A stretch of 64,000 nucleotides of DNA from Viola odorata (taxonomy: Eukaryota > Streptophyta > Magnoliopsida > Malpighiales > Violaceae): assembly GCA_963691705.1 (NCBI GenBank), contig OY829542.1:43583105-43647104 (forward strand). Reading direction: 5' to 3'. Every line of letters starts with the position of its first letter. The first letter of the stretch is position 1. This document shows, in pieces, positions 53,771 through 64,000 of the stretch. The translations under genes and the position numbers were made by a program. The notes under the pieces were generated by a model. The model saw only the letters and a program-made list of their open reading frames with translations. It was not told where the DNA came from and ran no database searches.

Positions 53771-53881
53771 GCGGTATGCCGTTAGGAGGCTGGCGGCATA
53801 GCGTTAGCCTCGCTTCTACACCTTGCCAAATGGTCGGGGCTGGAGGCATACCGCTAGGACTTGGGTGGCATTCCGCTAGGG
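53771..53881 (-). promoter_or_regulatory. Four copies of a palindromic CTA(G/A)CGGxATGCCGCC motif
   Basis: Copies at 53771-53786, 53792-53809, 53842-53859 and 53863-53881, 109-219 bp upstream of the TATA box. The related LTR at 27977-28831 has two copies 84-163 bp upstream of its TATA box. Candidate U3 enhancer. Confidence 0.5.
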
Positions 53882-54012
53882 CAATGTCTTGGAGGCCTCG
53901 CGCTGAGTTCTTCATGGGATGCGAGGGTTTGGCGTGGGATTCTTCATGGATGGCGCTGCCTACCCATGAAGTCTTCACTTGGATACGAGTGAGAGCCCTT
54001 GAGCTCGTATCA

Positions 54013-54759
54013 TCGACCCAAGTAGAAAAATGTTTAGTAACCAATGTACACAACAAAGAACCTAGCGTTCGATTAACCACTTCGGTTTTCCCATAGGTTT
54101 GTGGGTGACATGAAGTTAAAATAGTAATTTTGTACCCATTCGACTCCACATAACACGCCAAAAGTGGCTAAGAAACTTCTCATCTCTATCACTAACAATA
54201 CTAAGAGGTACACCATGCAAACGCACAACCTCACGAAATAACAAGTTAGCAATATGAGTAGCATCATGTGTATTAGCGCAAGGAATAAAATGCGCCATCA
54301 TTGAAAAATGATCTACTACTACAAAGATGTTGTCCTTCCCATGCCTAGACTTAGGCAATCCTACTACAAAGTCCATAGATAAATTGGTCCATGGATGAGA
54401 AGGCACGAGTAAGGGCATATACTCTCCATGGTTTGAAACCTTAGATTTTGCTCTACGGTAAACTATGCATCTAGCGATGATGCGGACTATATCACGCTTC
54501 ATATGGGGCCAATAAAAATATTCCTTAAGTACATCTAAGGTCTTATTAACACCAAAGTGCCCCCATCAAGCCACCATTGTGTGACTCATGCACAAACAAC
54601 TCACGCAAAGAATAATTAGGCATACACAAGCATCTACTCTTAAACAAATACCCTTCATGGCGATAAAACTTAGACTTGGCAGTAGTCATGCAAGTGTTAT
54701 ATAAGTCACCAAAATTAGAATCAGTGGGGTATAAAGAGATGATGTGTGAAAACCCTAGC
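54013..54759 (-). pseudogene. pol: CRM-like integrase, N-terminal and core part
   Basis: The zinc region is interrupted by an extra G near 54565 (GLMG|HFGV) and the second zinc Cys is Tyr (CIVYRRAKS). Core motifs: Asp in [15 protein letters not shown], Asp in [15 protein letters not shown], Glu in GKTEVVNRTLG after a one-base loss near 54118. The frame ends at STWVDD (54013), where an LTR was inserted. The remainder is at 46905-47100. Confidence 0.8.
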
Positions 54760-56573
54760 AACTTAGCACTAAGAGAGGTAATCAGTGCGTACCTTCGCGA
54801 TAGTGCATCGGCTACTACATTGTCTTTACCTTGTTTGTACTTGATGTGGTAAGGGAAGGACTCTATGAACTCCATCCAAGTAGCATGTCTTCGGTTCAAC
54901 TTTCCTTGACCCTTGAGATACTTCAAGCTTAGATGATTCGTGTGAACTATGAACTCGCATTGCATCAAGTAATGTTGCCATACCTCTAGCGCACACACGA
55001 GAACATATAACTCCTTGTCGTACGTCGGATATCGTAGCTGAGCATCCTTGAACTTCTCGCTAAAATAAGCTATTGGACACTTCTCTTGCATAAGGACAGC
55101 TCCAATGCCTATTTTGCTCGCATCGCATTCGACCTCGAATACCTTATCGAAATTGGGTAGCGCTAAAATGGGTGTCGAGCACAAGCGCTCCTTGAGTGTG
55201 TTAAACGCTTCCTCTTGAGGATGCTTCCACCTGAAATCAACATGCTTCTTAGTCAGTTCGTTCAAAGGCACAATGATTGTACTAAAATCTTTGACAAATC
55301 GTCTATAGAAACTCGCTAAGTCGTGGAACGAGCACACGTCACTTGCGTTCTTAGGAGTCGGCCACTCCTTGATCGCCTTGATCTTCTCTTCATCAACCTT
55401 CATACCTTCTTTCCATACAATAAAACCAAGAAAGCTAATGTGTTCCAAAGCGAAGGAACGCTTGTTTGGCTTCGCATATAACTTTTGATCACGCAAAGTA
55501 AGGAATACTTCTCTAAGGTGCGACATATGCTCATCAATAGATTTGCTATATATCAATATATCATCAAAGTATACTACTACAAATCTACCAATAAATTGCC
55601 TAAGTACGTGATTGATAAGCCTCATAAAAGTACTAGGCGCATTAGTCAAACCAAATGGTATTACCATCCACTCGTAAAGTCCATACTTAGTTTTGAAAGC
55701 CATTTTCCATTCATCACCCTCTTTCATGCGAAGTTGGTGATAGCCACTCATTAAATCAATTTTAGAAAACACTTGACTACCACTCAATTCATCTAACATG
55801 TCATCTAAACGAGGCATAGGGTGGCGATACTTTACAGTGATTTTGTTTACCACCTGGCAGTCGACACACATCCTCCAAGTGTCATCCTTCTTCAGCACTA
55901 GGATCACGGGTACAGCACAAGGAGAAAGACTCTCCCTCACATACCCTTGGCTAAGCAACTCGTTGACTTGTCTCTGCAACTCCTTAGTCTCCTCGGGGTT
56001 GCTCCTATAGGCCGGACGATTAGGGATTGTAGAACCAGGGATGAAATCGATTTGATGTTCGATCCCACGGATTAGATGTAAACCCGGAGGTATCTCGTCG
56101 AGTAGAACGTCTCTAAACTCCTACAAAAGAGAGGTAATACCAACATGTGAAGAAAGTGAAGAGTTAGGGTTAGAAGCGCTTAGGTTAAACGCTTTGAAAC
56201 GAAGCAAAATCAATGGATGGGTTGCGCCCAAATTATTTTTTTGTAAAACCAATGGTTGTCTCACATCTCTCCCTTTGGCATATAAATTCACTTTCTTTTT
56301 TCCAATCTCAGCACGCTCTCTCTTTTCATGCAAGTGTTTTTGCTCTCTTTTCCCATGCTCGCTTTTGTCATGGGGGCTGTTTTGAATTTCTTTTTCTTTC
56401 TTTTCAAGTTGTCTAGAGATCTCAAATTCAGCAAAGGACTTCTCGAGATATAGTTGATCTTCTAGCACTTGAATCAGAGTAAGGGGTGCAAGCGTGTATT
56501 TAACTCTATCTTTCTCTAGCTTATACTGATTACTCTTCCCTTCGTGATTGTCATTCCTATCGAATTGCCAAGG
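54760..56573 (-). pseudogene. pol: CRM-like RT and RNase H with linker
   Basis: One frame from 56573 to 54546, broken only by TAG at 56121 just before RT ([14 protein letters not shown]). RT motifs [51 protein letters not shown] and [13 protein letters not shown] are complete; RNase H shows [30 protein letters not shown] and [10 protein letters not shown]. The linker (56468 on) is rich in Lys/Glu/His. Better preserved than the copy at 19140-20912. The TAG sits in the same place and context as that at 20472. Confidence 0.85.
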
Positions 56574-58003
56574 TCATCCGAGCAAAATATGGCTTGAATG
56601 TATTGGGACAACGTCACAAAGGATTTCATCCTTGTATCGGCCAATGGAGAACGCAATTAGGACTTGTCTCGTCACTTTGACTCCTTGGCAGTCGTTCATC
56701 CATTGTAATGAGTAAGGCTTTGGATGCTTCACGGTAGGTAATTCCAACTTGCTGGCTAGTAGCGTACTCGCACAATTAGTACAACTGTCATTGTCAAAGA
56801 TTAAGGAACAGTTGAATTTACCCACCAAGCAGCGAGTATGGAAGAGATTTTCCTGTTGCTCTTCTTCCTTCGGTTCGGTCTTCGCTTGAGCACTCAAGTT
56901 GTGCCTAATGACAAGCGTAAGCCCAAACTCACTCTCCTCTTCCTCATCCGAATCATGGCTCTTCTCTTCTCTCACTATTACTTCCTCTTCAACCTCTCGG
57001 TCATCATCGGACCCTACGTCTCCATCCTCTCGAATAAGTAAGATTCGCTTATTGGGACAATCAGATTGTCGATTACCTCTACCGGAGCACTTAAAATATA
57101 TAATGTCCTTAGTGGCGACTCGATTCGCTGAATTTTGAGAAGGGGCATTATTGTTGTAAGTTCGCGAGGGCGCTTGAGTTGGGGTCACGTTCTTAGTGCC
57201 TTGAGGGTATGGTAACACTTTAGGAGGCTCCTTCACAACCCTAGTTTCTCTTGTCCAAGTCGCCTTCTTCCATGGCGCGGCCTTCGCACTTGTCGAAGGG
57301 GTGTTGCTGAAGTTAGACCTCGCCTTTCTTTGCTTCTTGATCTTGATAGCCATGTGTAACATCTCTTGTAGTGTAGTGTAATGCGTTAGCTCTAACGCAT
57401 TGGCTATCTCCTGATTGAGGCCGTTTAAGAATCTCACCATTGTGGCCTCAACTCTCTCTACCACTTGTGTTCTTGACAACGCTATCTCCATCTCATTGAA
57501 GTATTCGCTTACACTTTTACTTCCTTGAGTCAGAGATTGCAATCGTTAGTGAAGATCACGCTGAAAATAAGTGGGTACAAAGCGCTCCTTCATTAGCGCT
57601 TTCATATCTTCCCATGTAGTCACGGGTCCGCATCGAAGTCGGATGCGATCTTGGTTAATTTATTCCCACCAATGGACTGCATATCCATTGAACTCGACCG
57701 CTGCCAATTTCATCTTCTTATCCTCTGAATAATTATGGCAAAGGAAGATGGATTCTACCTTCCGTTCCCACATAAGATACGCGTCGGGATCGTCTTTCCC
57801 TTCGAATGACGGGATCTTCATCTTGATGTTGCCTATATTAGCATCAACTCGGTCCTTGTCTCTAGGTTTTCTATCTCTCTTCCTCCCATCCCTAGCATGG
57901 ATGTATCCCTCGTCCTCCTCGGGCTCCACGACTCGGCTTGCTTGTTGCAATGGGCGTTCGTGCCTTGCCATGCGTAATTGTGGCACATGTGCAGGGGCGC
58001 ATC
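56574..58003 (-). pseudogene. gag: CRM-like Gag core, zinc knuckle and protease
   Basis: Enters at 58003 (after an inserted LTR) and reads KIPSFEGKDDPDAYLMWERK and GYAVHWWE, TAA 57660, then TAA 57546 and SVSEYFNEMEIALSRTQVVE. The zinc knuckle reads FKCSGRGNRQSDC with its first Cys as Tyr and the His as Asn, so it should not hold zinc. The protease site is FDNDSCTN where DSG is expected. Stop TGA at 56574 in HILLG-R-PWQFDR. All stops fit C-to-T changes. Confidence 0.8.
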
Positions 58004-59503
58004 TAATATAGCGTATTTTATGCATATTTTTCTCTGTATTTATAGGCTTATCTTGGGCATGATACTGCTAATTTTCCTCTGAATTTGTACTTTTTGCAGA
58101 TCTAAGCTCAAAGAGGAAAAGATGCCGAAATACTCACTTTTTGGTGGAATTCTACCGTGGATCTCAAAGCGCCAAGGCCTAGCTGTTTCCCCCTCATCGA
58201 GCCCTAGATGCCAATCGCGTTGTCTTGCCCAGGACTCTCGTTTGAGCCATCTAGAGCCGCATTTTTCCCCCAGCCCACTGCCGCACGTGCAAACATCTCC
58301 TCAAGGGTACGCGCGGCAAGATTCTCACGGGATTCCTCCCATATCCCTTTTTGGCTACCCTAGGAATATTCCTTTAGGGCGTCCTCCCATTTTGTCCCTT
58401 CTCCTAGCTGTCCTTTTGTCTTCTAGTGAGTTGTGAGGGTATTTAAACATTAGTTTTAGGGTTTTTAGGACATCACTTATTATTAGGTCATAAAATCATT
58501 TTGGAGCAGCCGCTCACCTTCCTCCTTTTGGTTTCTCGGGATTTGTTACTCCCATTTCATTATAGCCATCGTCGGCATCACTATTTAAATTGGAGCTTTA
58601 GCTCCGGCCGATATTTCTTAATATTGCATTTCTCTTTATTTCGTATTTCTTTCCTCTTATGCTTATGATTAAATCTATTTTGTTATTGATTAATATGTGT
58701 GGCTAAGTTCTTTAGCTTAGCAAGGGTGTTTTAAGGGTTGCATGAGGATTGTCATGAGACCAAATGGTGTTTAATATATTCTCTTCGCTATATTTACTCG
58801 CTTGCCATTTTAATGCTAGATCTAGATGGTTTTGTTAGGAGCTTGATCACCTTTTAATTTACTATCTTAGATCTGTCTAGGGTAAGTGAGTGATTAGGGC
58901 GGTGTCGCGAGCCTGACAAACTGAGAGGCATCTAGCCCTAGATGTGTCTTTCCTTATCTTCATGGGCATTGTGAGTATTCCCTCCCCGCTTCGTTCCTGA
59001 GAGGACGGCACAACGTCAAAGCTGCCTTATTAATAGTGAAAATGGGGGGTAGCTTCTCGTAAGAGGAAAGTAGGAGGCCTAAACGTACCTGGCCTCTATA
59101 GCCATGTCTATAGCGTGAGAATAGACTATATGTGCATCAATGACTAACGAGACCTCGACGCAATCAGAGAAAATTCCCTTGCTAAGATTTCTCTTTATTT
59201 GATTTTAACTCATTTACTCCTTTTCTGTTTTGTTAATGCTTGTTAATTCCTTTCATTTATTATTTACGTCTTTGTTAGCTATCATGCCCTCGACATCTTT
59301 GGTCGACTTGTTTGACCAGTAAACCCCCCCCCCCCCCCCCCTTTTGTGTTACCGTGTGTGCATTTCATTTCATCGTACATTTAGGGCAAAATTTCATACT
59401 TCAATCTCTCGTGGATCGACCCTGTTACCATTATATGCAAATTAGTTTGTGCATCTAGGCATCAAGTTTAATATTATTTTTGACCCGTTTCGACGGCGAG
59501 TCA
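58004..59503 (+). repeat. Solo Athila-type LTR in gag
   Basis: TAATATAGCGTATTTTATGC (TG decayed to TA) to ACGGCGAGTCA; related along its length to 39471-41043. Flanks GCATC (57999-58003) and GCGTC (59504-59508) match in four of five. It contains an 18-base C run at 59323-59340 and a TATTTAAA box near 58440. Confidence 0.75.
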
Positions 59504-59508
59504 GCGTC

Positions 59509-59788
59509 CTTGAGAAGCTCTTGTGCCTAATGGTCTACGTTCGCATCTCGGAAAGTCATCTCCCTCATCTTTCCTATCTTCTACATGACCATCGGGCGGA
59601 TCCGCATCCCTAGGATTCGGGTTTCGTATCTCATGTGCGAGTGGGGCGTCAACTCTTGGTAATTCTCGTGGGCGATTCAATTGCTCTGTGATTGTCACCT
59701 TCCATTCGTTTATTTGCCCCAGTTCTAAGCGCATCTCTCTTATTAATGTAAGTAGCTCTTATTGTCCCTCGCCAACATTCTCTGTCAT
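59509..59788 (-). pseudogene. gag: CRM-like Gag N-terminus
   Basis: ATG at 59788 (MTENVGEGQ), TAA at 59759, then IREMRLELGQINEWKVTITE and a Pro/Asp/Arg-rich stretch (NPNPRDADPPDGHVEDRKDE) to the solo LTR. Continues at 58003. The coiled coil with TAA early in it parallels the copy at 22431-22553. The leader 59789-60590 has a T-rich run near 60265 and no gene. Confidence 0.7.
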
Positions 59789-60590
59789 CCTGAATTCCTG
59801 AAATTTACAACATGGAACAAACCAAACGTAAAATTGTCTTAGAAAATTTCTAGCGCTCCCTCATGTGTTTACTCTCGTGTTTTAACTCTCTATTATTCTC
59901 ACCAAATATCTCTCAATTCTCTACAATTGTTCCTGTGCAAACGTTAGTTGACTCAAGAATTTCAAAGAAACGCTTCCAATAAAACTCTCAAAGACAACTA
60001 GCTCTGGAAAAAAAATTGATGTAAGATAATTGAGTAGTCGCAAAGATCAATCAAATAAACAAGTACCTTACTGAAATAGAAATGAAGTATTAGGAATCAA
60101 GGAAATCTCAATAGACTCGAAAGGACTCAAGTAGTTTCACAAAATCGTGAAAGTGTGTATGTGCGAATTAGGGTTTGTGCCTTGTAAACTTGATAACTTT
60201 CAACTCCGACCACTAAATTGAATGATTCTTTTTGCAATGAGTCTGGAATTCGTATTTTGTTTTTTTTTTTATTCTTTAAATATTTTTTTTTTTTACTTTT
60301 GTTTTATAAACGAAAGAAAATAACAATTAAAGGAACGACTCTTTTTGGTATTTTGACTCTTTTCTGGACAAAATTGAAGACACAAATCACAACCGTGATT
60401 TGCTAACAAGACACACACAAGACGCAAAAACTAGATCTAGAACTGTAGATCGACTCGACACACATGTAACTAACACTCGGGACACAAGGAGATTGATTTT
60501 AGATCGGTTAGAAGAAGAATCAATCTCAACAATTGAAAACAAATAAAAGAAAACAGTAAAGGATAGATTTGATAGTTACCAAACTTGAAC

Positions 60591-60608
60591 ACCTTTGCTC
60601 CGCTACCA
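60591..60608 (-). other. Primer binding site
   Basis: Minus strand TGGTAGCGGAGCAAAGGT, two bases after the LTR end. Confidence 0.75.
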
Positions 60609-60610
60609 AC

Positions 60611-61518
60611 TGATACGATCCTAGCTCGTAGGATGCGCTTGACGATGATCTAGTTCGAAGTTTGGATTTCAATGCAGAAAATAACTCCCTTGAATACTTA
60701 ACCCTCCTAATAACCTGTACTAGGCAAACTAAGTCAGACAATTGAGGTTCTTGATTCAAATCCCTAACCCTCTAATCGACCTGCGACTAGCGAACTAGGA
60801 TGATCGAACAATAGGTTGAACTTTCGGGCTTTACTTGAAAGCTATTCGAGCGTTCGGACTCAAATAGAACCAAGGTTCACACATGAACAATTTTAGAGAA
60901 ACCGTCTCTGGATTTGATTATCAAAAAGAAATCAAAAAAATACAATATGTCTTTGTGCGCCTTATATAGGCATGCGCCAATCCTACTCCTAGTCGAGATA
61001 GAACTTACAAATGTGTTTTAATTGTACTTGAACTCTAAGCTAAATAATTAAATAAAGTAATTAAATAATATCTGTAAGGGTTATACAATAAATAAAATAA
61101 CTAAACGCACGGCTGGAATAAGAATTGGGTCGATGGTCCAAATCGCAAGTTGTAGGCGCACTCCTTGCACAATGGGAATTCGACTTGGGCCATCTCACAA
61201 ATGCCTCGTGCGTTTGGGCTGAAACTCAACCAGCATCTTCTTGACATCCCAAAAGGTCTTGTACTTCAGTGAAGGCTCGTGGGAATTCTTCTATGTCGAA
61301 GATGGCTAGGCGCGGCCATGAGCAGCGTCAAGAGCCTCGGCTCTCTCTCTCATAGCGTAGCCTCCTCGATGAGTGCCTTGCACTTCAGTTCCTTATGGAT
61401 CAGCTGTGAAAGCCTCACTTTCAGCTTCTTGCCTCGAGCGCGTGTCATCAGCCCAACGGGCAGCAGTGGCACCTCGTGCGCATGCACAGAATTAGTGTTT
61501 GTGTGAGGAATCGCATCA
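60611..61518 (-). repeat. 5' LTR of the 15.6-kb CRM-like element
   Basis: TGATACGATCC to GAATCGCATCA (plus strand), TATATAAG at 60961-60968 (minus). Shorter than its partner by about 35 bp, mostly from a gap near 61305. Confidence 0.9.
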
Positions 61519-61523
61519 GTTGT

Positions 61524-61623
61524 GACCTCAGCCATCATATACGAAGAGTTGCTTAAACAAATGAGTGATGCAGGAGATATGAATATGCTCCTTGAAATCC
61601 TTGAAAAAGAGGTCCCAAACTAG
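61524..61623 (+). pseudogene. Exon fragment split by a retroelement, right part
   Basis: Continues the frame of 45841-45961 across the insertion: YEELLKQMSDAGDMNMLLEI, LEKEVPN and TAG at 61621. If TAG was CAG, the frame goes on for about 25 codons (TAILFLVAPRQIL). The helix-rich end suits a FAR1-like C-terminus, but the identity is open. Confidence 0.35.
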
Positions 61624-62103
61624 ACTGCTATATTGTTCCTGGTGGCTCCCAGGCAAATCCTATCGACGTCTCAAAAACGGAGGACTCTAGGAATAGTTAT
61701 AGGCCACTAAAGAACCAATGCAATCTAGAGGTCGTCGAGTAACTTAATGTTTACTTTCTATCTACCTTATTAGTAAGGAAAAAACTACGGACCAAATAAT
61801 GTTATGTACTGACTTTTAAGTTACCTAAAATGTTCTCCAACATATGTCTAACAGTATAAGTTGTTGTTTAAACCAATTTCATCTATACTTTCATTACATA
61901 AAACAGGTTCAATCTTACATCCTCTTGGAAATGACCCTGTCTTCACCCAAAAATGTTAACTTACAATTAACCTTCACCATATTCCACACTACTACACTAT
62001 ACAAAACTAGGTTACTCTACAATATTGACCTATTTTTCCGCCGACTAAACAACACTTGTTCACATATTCACAACTCAATATATCATCATCTTTTACTACC
62101 CAA
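61624..62103. other. AT-rich DNA, no gene recognised
   Basis: Only short frames. Likely 3' sequence shared by the two convergent gene remnants. Confidence 0.35.
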
Positions 62104-63950
62104 TTATTTATTGTAACGGATGCACTTCGACTGCCTGAGCGTAGGCCTCAAGGCACCTTCTGTTGACATCTCCATAACGGTCATGTGCTCCTTCACACAC
62201 CCAATAACCTCAGCTCTAACGGTGTTCTTCTTGTGACAAATAAGCCAGTTAAGAAGTTCCTTACGACTGTTATTGCTGAACACCATATTCTCATGCCCGG
62301 TCAAAACTTCATTCAATTAATTCCAAATGGAAATACAATCCAATTCCGCGTAACTAAGAATAACAACTAATTAATAATAAATCTTAAGTACGAAGTAATA
62401 CCGCTTCAGCTATTGAGGATGCAGCGTGACGAATGCAATGTGCAACGTAGATCCTACAATCAAACTTGTGATTTTGTAAAGGGAATATGTTGTTGTCATG
62501 TTGAAGTTATAAAAATAAACTCATACTCTATATGATGGGGTACAGCTGAAACTTATCAACACACTTAACAGAGAGCATTTTTCACACTGTCGGCATCTAC
62601 CGACCTCTTTTAAAGCCTCATCTAGAGCAGAAATCTGCAAACTCATGATCATTAAAAATAACACGTTACGAAATCAATGTAAAATAGGAGAAACAAAGAA
62701 GATATATATTGTACAAAAAACACAAAGAATAATAGGAAGTTATACCGAATTGCGAGCTTCGTCATCTACGCCAATCTTATTGGATTTATGATTGCTTAAG
62801 CTATCTACCAAGTGGGTTGATTTTTGCTCCATGTCTATCACCAAGATGGTCCAGTTATTTCCAATTTCAGACCCGCCAAGATGCATATGAAAAGGAATAA
62901 TGATCTACCCACCCAACAAGATATTAAAACAATGACACCAACAAATAACTCAAAATAGTAAACATAGTGTCAAGCCTATAACCTTCTTGACCACTAGCAA
63001 CGGCTAGCTAAACCCGCAAACATATATGATTTTACTAAGTATTCCACACTTGCATCTTTCCCCATCGCATTCAACAACGTCTGTTATACAATTAAACATA
63101 TGAGAAATAACAATAAAATTTCTAAGTATCGCAGATTCTATTCCTATGTATTAACGTAGTTACTTAGTAAGTATTTACCGAAATCGTTGTGGGAATGTAC
63201 CACATGCCGCGATGAGTTCCAATAAGTTTTTGCTATAAATCCATGGCAGCACACACAATTAAACCCCTGCAATAATTTTCACTAACTAGATATGTGTATT
63301 GAAAATTATGATCCTTACAAAATCACATATTAATAATAAATACCTAGCTATTGACATATACTCCAGCTCTCAAGTAGCTAATATCGTACCATATAGCATG
63401 AGCAGAGTAAAAGGAACACATCAAGTCAATGTCATCCCTATAGTTGTTTTTATCCAAAGGCATCAAAATGCTTCGTATTACACATCAGCAAACTAGAGCA
63501 AACCAACACAACAAACAACATAATAAGACTATTTCCTTACCCTGATGGACAAGGACCACTAATATATTTCATCAAGATATCTCTAAACTAAGAATGTATG
63601 CCACATTTGTGATCTGCAACCTCTACTTCAACCACAACAGACTCCTTCCTTTTCTGCTTCTTCACTAAATAACCTCCATATGGCAAATTGACCAAAGTGC
63701 TTGATCGCATCAATATAGATGATCGAAGGCTTGCCCGCCGTACAACCCTAGACAAGCCGGGTGTACCATCAAACTGTTCTGGCTCTTCAGGGATAACCTG
63801 CAATTGTTTTGGGCAAAATTAACAAACGACCAAGTTTGCAATATGTTACAGACATAATATCTATTTCTTACTTACATGGTTCTGAGGCTTCTCAACCATA
63901 GTCTCTTTTAATCCTACCTCATTTTCTTCTAACATGCCCTCCAAAATCTC
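62104..63950 (-). pseudogene. Ulp1-type (C48) cysteine protease relative, multi-exon, decayed
   Basis: Exons inferred from splice-like sites: 63876-63950 (donor GTAAGTAAG), 63541-63797 (acceptor ATTGCAG), 63179-63266, about 62985-63080, 62746-62904, about 62560-62640, about 62401-62490 and 62104-62366. The start of the gene is off the right edge. Protease signs: FRDILMKYISGPCPS, GMWYIPTTIS, then PFHMHLGGSEIGNNWTILVI where the catalytic His of the usual N-H-W is Asn, DSLS, and LQNHKFDCRIYVAHC with the active Cys but Arg in place of Gly. Stops: TAG after KCGIHS, TAG after CAAMDL, TAA in the last exon. Ulp1 proteases remove SUMO; in plants many such genes ride in Mutator-like transposons. Likely a dead copy. 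Confidence 0.6.
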
Positions 63951-64000
63951 CTACATGACAATATTATTAGATTCTTGCACACATCTACATAGAACAAAAG

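Larger units (their letters stand above)
47101..54012 (-). mobile_element. Truncated minus-strand LTR element in integrase, hosting another element
   Basis: Only a leader (47101-48226), a primer site (48227-48244) and one LTR remain; the LTR is split (48247-48270 and 53279-54012) by the mini-Gag element. Gag-pol and the other LTR were lost, together with part of the host integrase. The LTR is related to 27977-28831. Confidence 0.7.
53279..54012 (-). repeat. LTR of the truncated element, main part
   Basis: Minus strand starts TGATACGAGCTCAAGG at 54012; its last 24 bases are at 48247-48270, beyond the nested element. TATA box at 53655-53662. Confidence 0.7.
45962..61518 (-). mobile_element. 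CRM-like chromovirus with two nested insertions (15.6 kb)
   Basis: LTRs 45962-46904 and 60611-61518, primer site 60591-60608, polypurine tract 46905-46920, and a perfect 5-bp target duplication GTTGT (45957-45961, 61519-61523). Gag-pol on the minus strand is interrupted by a solo Athila-type LTR (58004-59503) and by another element (47101-54012) that came with a deletion of about 300 bp of integrase. Confidence 0.9.

Overview
This is nuclear DNA of a flowering plant, almost certainly a gene-poor, heterochromatic (pericentromere-like) stretch. Nearly everything is a nest of decayed LTR retrotransposons of the Ty3/Gypsy type: Ogre/Tat-like, Athila-like and chromovirus (CRM-like) elements, with several MITEs and a few broken gene pieces. 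No rRNA, tRNA, CRISPR or prokaryote-style operon was seen. Almost no reading frame is intact; most breaks are single C-to-T (or G-to-A) stops of the kind left by cytosine methylation.

Left nest (1-30000). From the inside out: an Ogre/Tat-like element on the minus strand (LTR 1961-4977) sits in the tandem array (4978-5480) of a second element, whose 3' LTR is 13681-14186 and which carries four genes antisense to its LTR (6521-13488). Two of those are paralogues resembling the 'putative gypsy type transposon' domain; two are unrecognised. That element lies in the pol gene of an Athila-like element (14187-26404), which also holds a complete CRM-like element (16733-24486) flanked by an unusual 15-bp direct repeat, and whose 3' LTR carries a captured 5' end of a GDP-mannose 4,6-dehydratase gene. 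The Athila-like element interrupts a minus-strand element (LTR 27977-28831), which in turn interrupts a mini-Gag element (28832-30000).

Middle (30000-34485). Lower-copy sequence: a solo LTR with target duplication (31395-31925), a frameshifted GRF-type zinc-finger gene whose stop codon abuts a hAT-like MITE (32600-32932), another MITE, and a possible terminal exon of an unknown gene (33588-33722).

Right nest (34486-61518). An Athila-like pol (34486-36829) is followed by a minus-strand LTR and by its own 3' LTR, which is split by another Athila-like element (39471-45213) that has lost its integrase region. A 15.6-kb CRM-like element (45962-61518, 5-bp duplication GTTGT) is itself broken by a solo Athila-like LTR in gag and by a second element in integrase; the latter contains a non-autonomous mini-Gag element (48271-53273) in its LTR.

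Right edge. The large CRM-like element split a plus-strand exon (45841-45961 / 61524-61623), tentatively FAR1-like. At 62104-63950 there is an intron-containing, minus-strand Ulp1-type cysteine protease relative with altered catalytic residues and several stops. The only moderately intact small gene is the 112-residue antisense gene at 13150-13488.
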